Shown: one piece after another, positions 8,442 through 16,609 of the stretch | Layout: every line of letters begins with the position of its first letter | How positions within the stretch are numbered: position 1 is the stretch's first letter | Assembly: GCF_900110875.1 (NCBI RefSeq) | Contig: NZ_FOFM01000018.1 | Coordinates: 1-45,209 of the forward strand | Length of the DNA: 45,209 nt | Direction: 5' to 3' | DNA from: Pseudovibrio axinellae | Lineage (GTDB): Bacteria > Pseudomonadota > Alphaproteobacteria > Rhizobiales > Stappiaceae | Made by a program: the position numbers and the translations under genes | Notes under the pieces: generated by a model | Database searches by the model: none | The model's input: only the letters and a program-made list of their open reading frames with translations | Told to the model about the DNA's origin: nothing

Positions 8442-9511
8442 ACAAAGCTAAGGACCGGAAAAACGCATTAGACACGCTGTTTTCAGGCGGCGGTATGGCC
8501 GGCATGGTTGCGGATGCAACAGCGCCGCGCCCCCGCTTGTCTTCCGGTGCTATTGGCGCAGCCGAGATCAACCTGATCAAGGACGAACGCGATAAGCTGC
8601 GTGAAGAATTGAAAACGCTGAACACGCAAATGGCGACCTCCGATAACGTGGTGGAACTGAACACTGAACAGGTTCAACCGTCCTTTGTTGCGGACCGTAT
8701 GGAAGTTGCGTTTGATCCGGCCTTTGAGGCGCTTAAAGAGTCTATTGCGGAGACCGGACAGCAAGTGCCAATTCTGGTGCGTCCTGCGCCAGATGAAGAC
8801 GGCATCTACCAGATTGCTTATGGCCACCGTCGTTGGAAAGCCTGCCGCGCATTGGGCAAGCCTGTCCGCGGTGTAATCAAACCGCTGTCTGATGAAGAAT
8901 TGCTGGTGGCTCAAGGCCAGGAAAACCATGAGCGGAAAGACCTGAGTTTCATTGAAACCTGTCTCTTCGTCTTCCGCCTTGCTCAAGATTATCCGCAGAC
9001 ACTCATTGTCAAAGCCATTGGCAAAGATAAGTCTCTCGTTTCTAAACTCCGCAAGCTGGCGGCAACCATGCCTGAGGAGTTTTTACGCGTGATTGGGCCT
9101 GCCCCCAAAATCGGGCGGCCACGTTGGGAAGAGATGGCCAGTTTCTTCCACGATGGAGCATTGGCCAAGAACCACGCGAAAGCGCTTTCCTCTTTGTTTG
9201 CATTGGATTCCTTCAACGAGCTTCACAGCGATGAGCGTTTTGGTGAAGTTTTACAGGTTCTGCAGGAAACTCCCGCCGAATTGGAGACGACATCCGATGC
9301 GGATTCAGGTGAGATTGCAGTTTCGGCTCATACTCGCAAAGCGAGATATTCTGAATGGCTTGGCAACAAACACGTGCTTGTGAAGCATACTGGTAAAGCG
9401 ACGGTCTTCTCCGTTGATAGCAAAACGCAGAGCGAATTTAGTGCGTTTTTGTTAAAGGAGCTGCCAGCGCTCATTAGCAAATTTGAAGACACGAAGGGGG
9501 AGGATGCCTGA
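8438..9511 (+). CDS. repB: RepB, ParB-type centromere-binding partition protein
   Basis: A 357-residue ParB-like protein. The N-terminal segment KNALDTLFSGG matches RepB proteins. A ParB nuclease-like core includes VPILVRPAPDEDGIYQIAYG and HRRWKACRALGKPVRG. A helix-turn-helix region with QTLIVKAIGKDKSLVSKLRK follows near residue 190. The start at 8438 overlaps the repA stop by 4 bp, indicating translational coupling; a longer frame from 8423 has no support. RepB binds the parS-like site upstream of repA or another site not recognised here. Confidence 0.96.
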   Translation: MNKAKDRKNALDTLFSGGGMAGMVADATAPRPRLSSGAIGAAEINLIKDERDKLREELKTLNTQMATSDNVVELNTEQVQPSFVADRMEVAFDPAFEALKESIAETGQQVPILVRPAPDEDGIYQIAYGHRRWKACRALGKPVRGVIKPLSDEELLVAQGQENHERKDLSFIETCLFVFRLAQDYPQTLIVKAIGKDKSLVSKLRKLAATMPEEFLRVIGPAPKIGRPRWEEMASFFHDGALAKNHAKALSSLFALDSFNELHSDERFGEVLQVLQETPAELETTSDADSGEIAVSAHTRKARYSEWLGNKHVLVKHTGKATVFSVDSKTQSEFSAFLLKELPALISKFEDTKGEDA

Positions 9512-9533
9512 TGGTATGACCCTTTAAGGACGA

Positions 9534-9565
9534 AAGGCCCTGCTGACGGCAATCAGCAAGGCCCT
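9534..9565 (-). terminator. Terminator hairpin of the predicted antisense RNA
   Basis: AAGGCCCTGCTGA (9534-9546) pairs with TCAGCAAGGCCCT (9553-9565). Read on the minus strand it is followed by only a short T-run. It lies 22 bp after the repB stop, the normal place for the ctRNA terminator. Confidence 0.65.
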
Positions 9566-9616
9566 AAAATCGTCGCCCAAGAGAGTGAAGAGCACTCGTC
9601 AAGGACCATCTTACGC
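9534..9616 (-). ncRNA. Predicted antisense counter-transcribed RNA (inc-alpha type) between repB and repC
   Basis: repABC plasmids carry a small antisense RNA in the repB-repC gap that limits repC expression and sets copy number and incompatibility. The minus strand here has a fitting promoter: TTGATT, an 18-bp spacer, then TAGGAT (plus-strand 9623-9628). A strong hairpin at 9534-9565 serves as the 3' end, giving an RNA of about 80 nt. On the RNA strand the hairpin pairs fully with two G-U pairs. Ends are estimated, not mapped. Confidence 0.65.
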
Positions 9617-9765
9617 GAGACCATCCTACGACGAACGCAGCCTGCGAATCAAGTCAGCATTGCTTTCTTGAATCGCTTTGTGGCGCATTTTTGCTGTTTC
9701 GGGCGCTCAATCCCCAATCTTACTTGGATAACACCGTAGGTCTTCCTTCGGTGAATGGGTTAGCT

Positions 9766-11067
9766 ATGCAAAGCACCGGTGTTGCGTCCTTTCGCAAAAT
9801 GACACCCGGCATGTTGGAAAGCCAGCGACTGGCAATGGCGAATGACATCGTCAAAACAACAAAGGCCGAGGTGGCAATCACATTGAAAAAGGCGGCCCCT
9901 GCTCTGGGGATTGATGGTACCGCCTACCATATTCTCGATATTCTGATCGGTCTGACACGGGCTGACGACTGGAGACAGGACCGCCGTCCGCTGGTCGCGA
10001 TTTCCAATGACAAGTTGGCTGAATACGTGTGCCGCTCCACGCGCACCGTTATCCGTGCACTCAAGCGACTGGTTGAGGTGGGCATACTGGCTTACCGCGA
10101 CAGCTCAACTGGCCGTCGTTTTATCTACCGCAATGGTGCAAGTGGTGAGATTGACCGTGGATATGGTTTTGACTTTTCGCCGGCGCGCCAGCGGATTGAT
10201 GAGATCAAACGGATCGGGGAAGAGTTTCAGGCACGGGTGCGGGCAGAGCAGGAGGCAAAGCGGACTGTTAATCGGCTGTCTCGCGCAATCGTTGACGCTT
10301 GCCGCACCGGGCAAAGTGAGGGCGTGGATTGTACCGTGTTTCTAGAAGAACTCTCTGCCATTATGGAAACGCCAATGTTGCTTCTTGAGCGGGCAGACAT
10401 GGTCTCAAAACTCTATGAACTGGTTGTGGAAGAGCTGGCAGAAGACAAAACCGGGGACGAGCAAACCGCTTCAGATTTCAAGGAAGACAACCAAATGTCA
10501 GGCGACCATGACATTGGTGTCACCCCATATAATATTACAACCCATCAAACTCCAATAAAGAGTAATAAACGGCAGCCATCTAACGATAGCTACTCTAAGA
10601 CTAACTCCGCTTCTCACGAAGCTCCGAAGATTGCTCCTGAAAAAGACCAATCAAGCAAATTCTCTGCCAAATCCAACACTCCAGCTCAATTGCAATCTCC
10701 GCAATCTGGTCAATTAGATAACGGTTTAAGTGAGCATTTATCTGCTATTTCCATTGGTTTGATTGATAGTGCAACAACAGAAACCCAGGAGATGCTCGGT
10801 ATGCGGTTCTCAAGTTGGGTTGATCTTTCCCAGTCCGGTGAACAACTTCGCTTGGCGATTGGTCTTTCCGAAGATGGCTGGAAACAAGCGATCATGGCGC
10901 TGGGTGAAAAAATGGCGGCGGCGGTTCTGGTCGTGACGGTTGAAAAGACCCTGCGCGATCCTGAGGGAATTTCGCGACCGGCGGGTTACTTCCGCGCCTG
11001 TGTTGACCGCGCCAAGGACGGAAAACTCGCCCTGCACAAGTCGCTTTATGGACTGGCTCTTGGGTAA
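9766..11067 (+). CDS. repC: RepC, replication initiator of the repABC replicon
   Basis: A RepC initiator of about 433 residues. The N-terminal winged-helix domain shows HILDILIGLTRADDWRQDRR and DKLAEYVCRSTRTVIRALKR, typical of RepC. A C-terminal domain (WKQAIMALGEKMAAAVLVV, then RPAGYFRACVDRA) is also typical. The two are joined by a long Ser/Thr/Asn/Lys-rich linker (about residues 260-340) encoded by unusually AT-rich DNA. A longer frame from TTG 9691 adds 25 residues overlapping the leader; ATG 9766 fits the usual RepC start better, although the ribosome-binding site is weak, as expected for a gene held down by antisense RNA. Confidence 0.93.
   Translation: MQSTGVASFRKMTPGMLESQRLAMANDIVKTTKAEVAITLKKAAPALGIDGTAYHILDILIGLTRADDWRQDRRPLVAISNDKLAEYVCRSTRTVIRALKRLVEVGILAYRDSSTGRRFIYRNGASGEIDRGYGFDFSPARQRIDEIKRIGEEFQARVRAEQEAKRTVNRLSRAIVDACRTGQSEGVDCTVFLEELSAIMETPMLLLERADMVSKLYELVVEELAEDKTGDEQTASDFKEDNQMSGDHDIGVTPYNITTHQTPIKSNKRQPSNDSYSKTNSASHEAPKIAPEKDQSSKFSAKSNTPAQLQSPQSGQLDNGLSEHLSAISIGLIDSATTETQEMLGMRFSSWVDLSQSGEQLRLAIGLSEDGWKQAIMALGEKMAAAVLVVTVEKTLRDPEGISRPAGYFRACVDRAKDGKLALHKSLYGLALG
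10510..10760. other. Candidate origin of replication (AT-rich segment inside repC)
   Basis: Between about 10510 and 10760 base composition falls sharply to AT-rich within the otherwise more GC-rich repC, and the protein there is only a low-complexity linker. In studied repABC replicons oriV lies in such an AT-rich stretch inside repC. No clear DnaA boxes are seen. Confidence 0.5.
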
Positions 11068-11323
11068 GGGTCTGCAATGCCGGTTCTTTGTGGATGGCGT
11101 AGATGGATCCGCAAGTGTGGTGTTGATGAGTTTGTCTTTGATGTTTTCATTCCGCTAGATGGCTTAGGCGTGAGAGAGTGACATATTCTTATACTGATAG
11201 GCTTCTCAGGGAGCCCAGTTCAACCGGTTCTGCGCGATTTTCGACGGATTGCGTTCAATACGTTAACCATCAGCTCTATTGCTAGCGCTTCCGCTGATCG
11301 AAGGTATTTGCAAGGATATATAG

Positions 11324-11884
11324 ATGCAGATTGAAATTCAGCCCTTTAATCCGGTATGGCTCAATCAGTTCATCGAGATCAAGCGGTCTCTTGAAATGTA
11401 TTTACCTGAGAGTGCAATCATTCATCACGTTGGCTCAACTGCTGTTCCTGGACTGGTTGCCAAAGACATTATTGATATTCAGATCACACTTCAGTCGCTT
11501 GATGATATTTGCGAAGAAACGATGACTTCCGCTGGTTTCTTGCGCGGGAAACCTGTGTGGGACTACAGTCCATCGGGAATGCGCTTACCTCCGGAGGAAC
11601 TCGCTAAACGTTTCTATCGTCAAAAAACGCCAATCGCTGCTAATATCCATGTGAGGGAAGTGGGACGTTTTAACCAACGATACGCGCTGCTCTGTCGTGA
11701 CTATTTGCGCACGCATGCCAAAGTGGCGGCTGCATATGGCAAGATCAAATTAGAACTAGCCAAACGATTTCCAGATGATGTGGACGCTTATCACGACATT
11801 AAAGACCCGGTTTTTGATCTCATTATGGCTGGCGCAGAAATTTGGGCATCAACCACAAAGTGGCGCATCCCTTCAGGGGATTAG
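11324..11884 (+). CDS. GrpB family protein (UPF0157, nucleotidyltransferase fold)
   Basis: A 186-residue protein with the GrpB signature HHVGSTAVPGLVAKDIIDIQ near residues 35-55 and a later PIAANIHVREVGRFNQRYALL segment. GrpB proteins share the nucleotidyltransferase fold, with the GS..PGL..K.IDI pattern as active-site-like residues. Their role is poorly known; some are linked to CoA or antibiotic metabolism. AAGGATATATAG before the ATG provides a ribosome-binding site. It stands alone, and the 256 bp between it and repC hold nothing I recognise. Confidence 0.9.
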   Translation: MQIEIQPFNPVWLNQFIEIKRSLEMYLPESAIIHHVGSTAVPGLVAKDIIDIQITLQSLDDICEETMTSAGFLRGKPVWDYSPSGMRLPPEELAKRFYRQKTPIAANIHVREVGRFNQRYALLCRDYLRTHAKVAAAYGKIKLELAKRFPDDVDAYHDIKDPVFDLIMAGAEIWASTTKWRIPSGD

Positions 11885-11974
11885 CATGAGTGGCTAGAGC
11901 AGACATTAGCAGCTTGGTTTGCACGAAAGTCATTCAGCGCACTGATCTGAAGGTGAACTTAGGGGCAAAGAGCT

Positions 11975-12580
11975 TCATCCCGCGAGATGGCTGATGTCAT
12001 TTAGTTTTACAACTCTGGAAGAACCATCATTCTCTCGTTTCAAATACGTGAGACTGCAGGGTCTGATGTCGTACATAATGTTTTTAAGGTGAGTATCGCT
12101 TGAAAGGCCAAGCCACCAGTTGATGATACAGATGATGGCGTTTGCGTGACTAATGGTTATGAGCCTCTCTATATTGGTACTCGCCAAGAATTCCATGTAG
12201 GTCGCAATTCGAGAATACAACATCCGCCAGCTTTCACCCTGATCGTAAGGAATCCAATCAAGAACGGGTTCGGTTGGAGAGACCCAGATTTTCTGGGCTT
12301 CTGCTTTTGAGAGGCCGTTTGACACGCCGTTGTTCAACTCACGCAACTGCTGGGCTTTGGTGAACGCATTTCCGGTTTTCTCAGTTATCCATTCCGCGGT
12401 TTGCACTGCGCGCGTCAGGTCACTGGTAAAAATTTGGAAGGCATGAGTTGGAACAGACTTTGCCAAGTATTCAGCAGTTTGCTTTGCTTGAGTGATGCCG
12501 AGAGGTGTAAGTGTTGAATTTGTCCAACCGCCCACAACACCTTCCAGCATGTGCCCACTTTCACCATGTCTCAGAAGAAT
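11975..12580 (-). CDS. Histidine phosphatase superfamily protein with a non-canonical or lost start
   Basis: The frame encodes a phosphoglycerate-mutase-like phosphatase: TSDLTRAVQTAEWITEKTG (second Arg), LRELNNG, and the catalytic second His in ITISHANAII. The essential first motif LRHGES lies in frame upstream of the first ATG (12550), giving ILLRHGESGHMLEG. Reading upstream, a stop (TAA, 12584-12586) comes before any ATG, GTG or TTG; only ATT (12578-12580) or CTG (12572-12574) could start a complete enzyme, with GGTGG about 10 bp before the ATT. Either this is a rare-start gene or the start has been lost. It lies 60 bp downstream of the NUDIX gene on the same strand, suggesting a two-gene operon. 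Confidence 0.75.
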   Translation of the reverse strand: MLLRHGESGHMLEGVVGGWTNSTLTPLGITQAKQTAEYLAKSVPTHAFQIFTSDLTRAVQTAEWITEKTGNAFTKAQQLRELNNGVSNGLSKAEAQKIWVSPTEPVLDWIPYDQGESWRMLYSRIATYMEFLASTNIERLITISHANAIICIINWWLGLSSDTHLKNIMYDIRPCSLTYLKRENDGSSRVVKLNDISHLAG

Positions 12581-12639
12581 GAATTAATACCACCGGAGTC
12601 CTGTTGCTCTACCTACATATGAATAAACGATGTGGAGTG

Positions 12640-13149
12640 TCAGGAGCTCATAGCGTCGCTGGCTTCTTCATTTTGCTCGGTTGGCAATTCTATCCGAAGA
12701 TGCGGGCTTGCCTTGCGTGTGACGAACTCGGCATGGAGATATTCAAGAACGCGTCGTTGGCCGGGAAAACTGAACAGCTCCATAGCATCATCAAATGAGA
12801 ACCATTGATAAGCGTCGTGCTCTTCGTTGATGGTGATTGGCGTATCGCTGGAGACAAAGCTCACGAACACTGGAAGTTTCTGGATGATGTTCTTTTCCGG
12901 AACATAGAACTCTTCGCAAAGATCAGCGGACCAGAGTTCGGTGAGAACCAAACCGGTTTCCTCTTTCACCTCTCGTAATGCTGCTTCCCAACCAGTCTCA
13001 TTTGGTTCAACCTTGCCGGCGACCTGACACCAGGCTCCAAGCAGAGTGTTAGCGCGGCGCATGAGCAAGACCTGCGGCTCCTCTGCATTCAAGTCGAGCA
13101 GAAAAACAGAGACAGCATTGCTAAGGACGGGAATATTATTGGGGCGCAT
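12640..13149 (-). CDS. NUDIX hydrolase
   Basis: A 169-residue hydrolase with a perfect NUDIX box at residues 45-67: G-KVEPN-E-TGWEAAL-RE-VKEETGL, with the REVKEE metal-binding helix intact. NUDIX enzymes cleave nucleoside diphosphates linked to another group, often oxidised nucleotides; the substrate cannot be assigned. The surrounding beta strands and HDAYQWFSFDDAMELF fit the fold. It precedes the histidine phosphatase on the same strand, and the pair could act together in nucleotide clean-up. A perfect ATGAGT-A-ACTCAT palindrome overlaps the start codon. Confidence 0.93.
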   Translation of the reverse strand: MRPNNIPVLSNAVSVFLLDLNAEEPQVLLMRRANTLLGAWCQVAGKVEPNETGWEAALREVKEETGLVLTELWSADLCEEFYVPEKNIIQKLPVFVSFVSSDTPITINEEHDAYQWFSFDDAMELFSFPGQRRVLEYLHAEFVTRKASPHLRIELPTEQNEEASDAMSS

Positions 13150-13195
13150 GAGTAACTCATAAAATATAGATCCAAGAGACCATGAGCATACTCAT
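13148..13195. promoter_or_regulatory. Two related palindromes at the NUDIX promoter
   Basis: ATGAGTAACTCAT (13148-13160) and ATGAGCATACTCAT (13182-13195) share ATGAG/CTCAT arms and are centred about 34 bp apart, about three helical turns. They could be a paired operator for the NUDIX-phosphatase genes. The first overlaps the start codon, so part of the match may be chance. Confidence 0.35.
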
Positions 13196-13222
13196 AGAAA
13201 ATTCAAAAACCAAGAGGGACGA

Positions 13223-13248
13223 AGGGCAGGAGATAACTCCCCTGCCCT
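13223..13248 (-). terminator. Terminator after acr3
   Basis: AGGGCAGG (13223-13230) pairs with CCTGCCCT (13241-13248), with further partial pairing inside. It lies 5 bp past the acr3 stop on the minus strand. Confidence 0.65.
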
Positions 13249-13253
13249 CATTA

Positions 13254-14303
13254 TTAAGTTTTGGATTGGGCCGCTGGACCTGGAACCTGGCTGTCGTCAT
13301 AAAACTGACCTCGCGTGCGGTTGGCATATGAAACCAGGGCCAACATCACAGGCACTTCAACCAAGACACCAACGACTGTTGCTAAGGCTGCACCAGAGGT
13401 GACTCCGAACAAACTGATTGCGACAGCAACGGCCAATTCAAAGAAGTTTGAAGCGCCGATCATTGCACCGGGTGCGGCCACATTGTGTGGCTGACGCCAT
13501 TTCCTCATCCAGAAGTACGTCACGAAGAAAATCAGGATAGTTTGAATGAGCAGCGGGATTGCGATCAGGACAATGTCCCCTGGTGATGAGATGATGTTGT
13601 CGGCCTGAAGTCCGAACAACAAGAACACTGTGCCCACCAGACCGGCGATCGAAAACGGTTTCATCCCTGCGCTGAAGGAGGAAAGATGCTCTTCATCTTT
13701 AAGTGCCATGCGGGTTAACCACCCTGCCCCCAAAGGCAGCGCGACAAACAGCGCGGTTGAAACCAACAAGACATCCCATGGGACGATGATGTTAGAGACA
13801 TCCAAAAGAAACGCAGCGATTGGCGCGAAGGCGAAAATCATGATTAAGTCATTGGTTGCAACCTGCGCAACGGTGTAACTTGCATTCCCCTTTGTCAGAT
13901 AGGACCAGACAAACACCATAGCGGTACATGGGGCAACACCAAGCAAGATCATGCCCGCGACGTATTGGTCAGCTAAATCGGCTGGAATAAACGGCGCGAA
14001 TAGATGACGCATGAATAGCACCGCGAGCGCAGCCATCGTGAAAGGTTTGACCAGCCAGTTCATGGCAAGCGTTACGATGAGGCCCTTTGGTTTGACGAAG
14101 CAGTTTCGAACCTCGGTAAATTCGACCTGTACCATCATAGGGTAAATCATCAACCAGATCAGAACTGCAATAACCAGGTTGATCCCGCCAACCTGTAGGT
14201 CTCCGACTAATTGAAAGAGGCCTGGTTGAAGGAAGCCTGTTCCCACTCCCAGTGCCATTGCTAGCCCCACCCATACTGAGAGATAGCGTTCGAAATTGCC
14301 CAT
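13254..14303 (-). CDS. acr3: Acr3-type arsenite efflux transporter
   Basis: A 349-residue inner-membrane protein with about ten hydrophobic segments. The Acr3 signature region [20 protein letters not shown] carries the conserved catalytic Cys, followed by [15 protein letters not shown], and an earlier segment reads [18 protein letters not shown]. Acr3 exports arsenite (and in some members antimonite) by proton antiport. The gene lies behind arsR on the same strand and has its own ArsR-type palindrome just upstream of the ATG. No arsenate reductase (arsC) or arsH is present here, so only arsenite export is supported. Confidence 0.95.
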   Translation of the reverse strand: MGNFERYLSVWVGLAMALGVGTGFLQPGLFQLVGDLQVGGINLVIAVLIWLMIYPMMVQVEFTEVRNCFVKPKGLIVTLAMNWLVKPFTMAALAVLFMRHLFAPFIPADLADQYVAGMILLGVAPCTAMVFVWSYLTKGNASYTVAQVATNDLIMIFAFAPIAAFLLDVSNIIVPWDVLLVSTALFVALPLGAGWLTRMALKDEEHLSSFSAGMKPFSIAGLVGTVFLLFGLQADNIISSPGDIVLIAIPLLIQTILIFFVTYFWMRKWRQPHNVAAPGAMIGASNFFELAVAVAISLFGVTSGAALATVVGVLVEVPVMLALVSYANRTRGQFYDDSQVPGPAAQSKT

Positions 14304-14317
14304 GACTTCTCCTGCCT

Positions 14318-14333
14318 ATCGTCGATAGACGAT
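14318..14333. promoter_or_regulatory. ArsR operator upstream of acr3
   Basis: ATCGTC-GATA-GACGAT is a perfect inverted repeat 15 bp before the acr3 start. It shares TATCGTCGATANACGAT with the site upstream of arsR (14688-14707), so both are most likely bound by the same regulator. Confidence 0.75.
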
Positions 14334-14348
14334 TTAATTTGACAAATA

Positions 14349-14675
14349 CTAGAGTTTAAAGCTGCTTTCAAAGAGGAAGCTAAAGCTCTTTAATTCTGAT
14401 CGATTGACGGAATAACATATGCGCGGACGTTGAACTTCAGCCAGTATGAAGCCTGCATCCTTCAAGATACGGAGGTGTTCGGACACGGTGGATTGAGCCA
14501 GGCCGATCGAGTTCACCAGGTCGCCACCGACGCAGCCGGGTTGAGCCGCCATTATTTTGAGAAGGCGAACACGCGCTGGATGTGCCAAGGCTTTCGCCTG
14601 GACTGCAAGTTTTTCTTCCTCCTCCTCATTGAGAGAAGCAGGCTCGAATTCTGTTACGCAGGTGTTTTCTGTCAT
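14349..14675 (-). CDS. arsR: ArsR/SmtB-family arsenic-responsive repressor
   Basis: A 108-residue winged-helix repressor: QAKALAHPARVRLLKIMAAQ, then IGLAQSTVSEHLRILKDAGF (recognition helix) and an IC-YSVN wing. Its cysteines are C6, C48 (PGCVGG) and C87 (RICYSVN); the classical ELCVCDL pair is absent, so arsenite would have to bind a different Cys set, as in atypical ArsR types. The longest frame begins at a GTG (14702) that falls inside the operator; ATG 14675 is the better start. The 45-bp gap to acr3 also carries an operator, so both genes are probably repressed by this protein. Confidence 0.92.
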   Translation of the reverse strand: MTENTCVTEFEPASLNEEEEEKLAVQAKALAHPARVRLLKIMAAQPGCVGGDLVNSIGLAQSTVSEHLRILKDAGFILAEVQRPRICYSVNRSELKSFSFLFESSFKL

Positions 14676-14687
14676 CGGTATTTCCGT

Positions 14688-14707
14688 ATATCGTCGATAC
14701 ACGATAT
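14688..14707. promoter_or_regulatory. ArsR operator upstream of arsR
   Basis: ATATCGT-CGATAC-ACGATAT is an inverted repeat immediately before the arsR start and shares its core with the acr3 site, giving autoregulation. Confidence 0.75.
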
Positions 14708-14740
14708 AATCTCATAAGGGGGCATTAGCAAGGCCTTTCA

Positions 14741-14780
14741 GCGTTGACAGCTGTCAACTTTCTCAAACTTAAGTTGACAG
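14741..14780. repeat. Palindromic repeat copy 1 plus a half copy
   Basis: GTTGACAGCTGTCAAC (14743-14758) is a perfect 16-bp palindrome. Exactly 30 bp further on GTTGACAG recurs (14773-14780) as a half site. The same palindrome recurs at 15658-15677 and 16600-16619. It lies between arsR and the end of the AhpD-like gene, so it could serve the arsR promoter or be part of a mobile or recombination sequence. Confidence 0.7.
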
Positions 14781-14804
14781 CTATACCGACCTACCCTCTA
14801 AAAC

Positions 14805-15407
14805 CTATCGTGCAGCGGAGTGATATTCTGGATTCGGCCGCATGCCTGTTGCTGAAGCCATGCGGTTTGACATGGAAAAGAATGCAGCAACTTCGCAAAT
14901 GTCCCAAATATCTTCTTCACAAAAGCCAACATTTCGAAGACCTTGCCGGTCACCCTCAACGACCTCAGAGGAGGCTTTAGCAACTTTCCTAGCGAAGTCG
15001 AGCATGACCCGCTGTTTCTCAGTCAACTCTGCAAAGCGATAGTTCATGAGCATTGCTTCACCCAGCGCTGGCGTTTTGGAATACCCCCTGACGGCCGCGC
15101 CATGCGCGACTTGGCAGTACCAACACGAGTTGATTGATGAGACCACAACGGCGATCATCTCTCGTTCCAACTTTGATATACCGGAGTCTCCCAGCATCAG
15201 TTCGTTGTACATTTGAGAAAATGCTCTGAGTTTTGCAGGACGGTGGGCGAATGCGACGAGCACGTTTGGGATTAGGCCCAGCTTACTCTGACATTTTGAA
15301 AACAGTTCTTGAATGTCTTCCGGTAAGGGCTCCGGAAGACCAAGTTTGAGGTTGGTTGGATGGTCGAGTTTGGTGAAATCTAACTTTGGAAATGCCTTGG
15401 TGTTCAC
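14805..15407 (-). CDS. AhpD-like carboxymuconolactone-decarboxylase family protein (peroxidase-related)
   Basis: A 200-residue alkylhydroperoxidase-like protein. The AhpD motif SSINSCWYCQVAHGAAVRGY gives the redox pair C95-C98 and H102. It resembles the uncharacterised peroxidase-related group with a LPNVLVAFAHRPAKLRAFSQ-type helix. GTG 15407 is chosen over longer frames because GAGGAG stands 7 bp upstream and the protein then begins like its relatives; the frame from 15548 would add about 47 unsupported residues. It is likely a thiol-dependent reductase of peroxides. It is divergent from the SpoIIAA-like gene, with a 20-bp palindrome between them. Confidence 0.88.
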   Translation of the reverse strand: MNTKAFPKLDFTKLDHPTNLKLGLPEPLPEDIQELFSKCQSKLGLIPNVLVAFAHRPAKLRAFSQMYNELMLGDSGISKLEREMIAVVVSSINSCWYCQVAHGAAVRGYSKTPALGEAMLMNYRFAELTEKQRVMLDFARKVAKASSEVVEGDRQGLRNVGFCEEDIWDICEVAAFFSMSNRMASATGMRPNPEYHSAAR

Positions 15408-15778
15408 GTGCGTTCTCCTCAAAAGATTGAACTTAGCGCTGTTTGCTTGGGTTGTCTTTTCGACGAAAGGAGACCTGCAATAGGGGCACACTGCTGTCCT
15501 CTGGGTGTTGGAATATGCAGGAGCGCAGCAGTGTGCGGTTGATTGCAAGGGTAAGTTTCATACTCAACCGTAACTCCAGATTGGTAGATTGTCTGTGAGA
15601 GTGCAACAATTCAAGTGTAACAAAGTGTCGTCGTATTAGCGGGGAAACGTGAGCTTCAAGTGGACAGCTGTCAACTTTTTCCGCTGTTGCGAGAAATCTA
15701 TTTCGAAATATCTTGATCGTCGCAATGAGTTAGTAGACCAAATTAGGCTAGTCTCGCCGCAGAGAAAGAGGTCTTAAA
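15408..15778. other. Divergent promoter region with a palindrome
   Basis: A 371-bp gap between the AhpD-like gene (minus) and the SpoIIAA-like gene (plus). It must hold both promoters and contains the palindrome at 15658-15677; no gene is seen. Confidence 0.6.
15658..15677. repeat. Palindromic repeat copy 2
   Basis: AAGTGGACAGCTGTCAACTT is a 20-bp near-perfect palindrome. Its reverse complement matches the copy at 16600-16619 at 19 of 20 bases, so the two copies face each other around the SpoIIAA-like gene. Confidence 0.75.
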
Positions 15779-16144
15779 ATGATAAGAAAGTTGCCTGAAA
15801 GTACCGAAAATGTTCTCGGGTTTGAAGTCGATGGTAAGGTCACCCTTGAGCAAGAACTGGAATTGATTGCGATGGTCGAAGCTGCTCTTGATACTCATGG
15901 GAAGGTTAGCGTCTTGGTTATTTTAGACGAAAAGGCTAGCTGGGGTATCGAGGCGGGATATAAGGACCTTAAGTGGGCAATGAAGCACGTGAAGAGCTTT
16001 CATAGGATCGCAGTTGTCTCCGACCGGAAGATCTGGGAATGGTTTGTCGCGATCGATAGCCCATTTGCAAAGATGCTTGGCATCGGTGAAAAACACTTCG
16101 ATATGGCAAACCTAAACAAGGCATGGGAATGGGTCCGCGAGTAG
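15779..16144 (+). CDS. SpoIIAA-like / STAS-type small protein
   Basis: A 121-residue protein of the SpoIIAA-like family related to STAS domains. Typical features are the opening EVDGKVTLEQELE region, the strand VSVLVILDEKASWGIEAGYK, VKSFHRIAVVSDRKIWEWFV, and the ending HFDMANLNKAWEWVRE. Members are often linked to membrane or phospholipid biology and stress, but the biochemical role is unknown. GAGG in AAAGAGGTCTT before the ATG is a good ribosome-binding site. It stands between two inverted 20-bp palindromes. Confidence 0.9.
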   Translation: MIRKLPESTENVLGFEVDGKVTLEQELELIAMVEAALDTHGKVSVLVILDEKASWGIEAGYKDLKWAMKHVKSFHRIAVVSDRKIWEWFVAIDSPFAKMLGIGEKHFDMANLNKAWEWVRE

Positions 16145-16296
16145 CTTTCAGCGCTCCGTCTCCGCTCCCTAGCGCGAATTGCATCCATTCTGACAACCAG
16201 GAACACCAATCCATAAGCTCAAAGACAACGGTACAATGCTATCAGAACGGGCGTTGAAATTCCTTATTGTATGTCTCGGCTATGCTTGGATCTAAC

Positions 16297-16609
16297 TCAA
16301 AATCCAAGCGCCTTGCGACTCTTCAACTGTCCATTTCCATGATGGGATATGTTCGGGATGGACCTTGTTTCGCTCAGTAACACCCGATCAAAATCGGTGT
16401 GGATGATGCGACTCAACAAATGATTGATGACCTCCAGGTAATTGTACGCTGCCTCTATCCTCATGAGATGGTAGTGCACACGCGCGCGAAATCAATTCGG
16501 CAGGTAGACGCGGCGGGGTGTTAGAGAGGCCGTTAATGTTAATCCTCAGATTATCTAGATCGAGGATTTCTGCACGCTCCACGCGTGCCATGGCCTTCAA
16601 AGTTGACAA
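16297..16609 (-). pseudogene. Possible degraded gene split over two frames
   Basis: Two overlapping minus-strand frames look partly protein-like: MARVERAEILDLDNLRININ with GLSNTPPRLPAELIS (from about 16600), and in another frame HYHLMRIEAAYNYLEVINHL with LSRIIHTDFDRV (to 16297). Joined by one frameshift near 16480-16490 they would make one short protein, as if a gene had decayed. I do not recognise the family, and no start with a ribosome-binding site is evident. The rest of the 619-bp gap (16145-16763) holds only palindrome copy 3. Confidence 0.35.

Noticed and set aside
15408-15548. Cys-rich N-terminal extension of the AhpD-like protein resembling a zinc ribbon (CPYCRSPF)
   Set aside because: A strong ribosome-binding site and a normal family N-terminus occur at GTG 15407, so the extension is probably untranslated.
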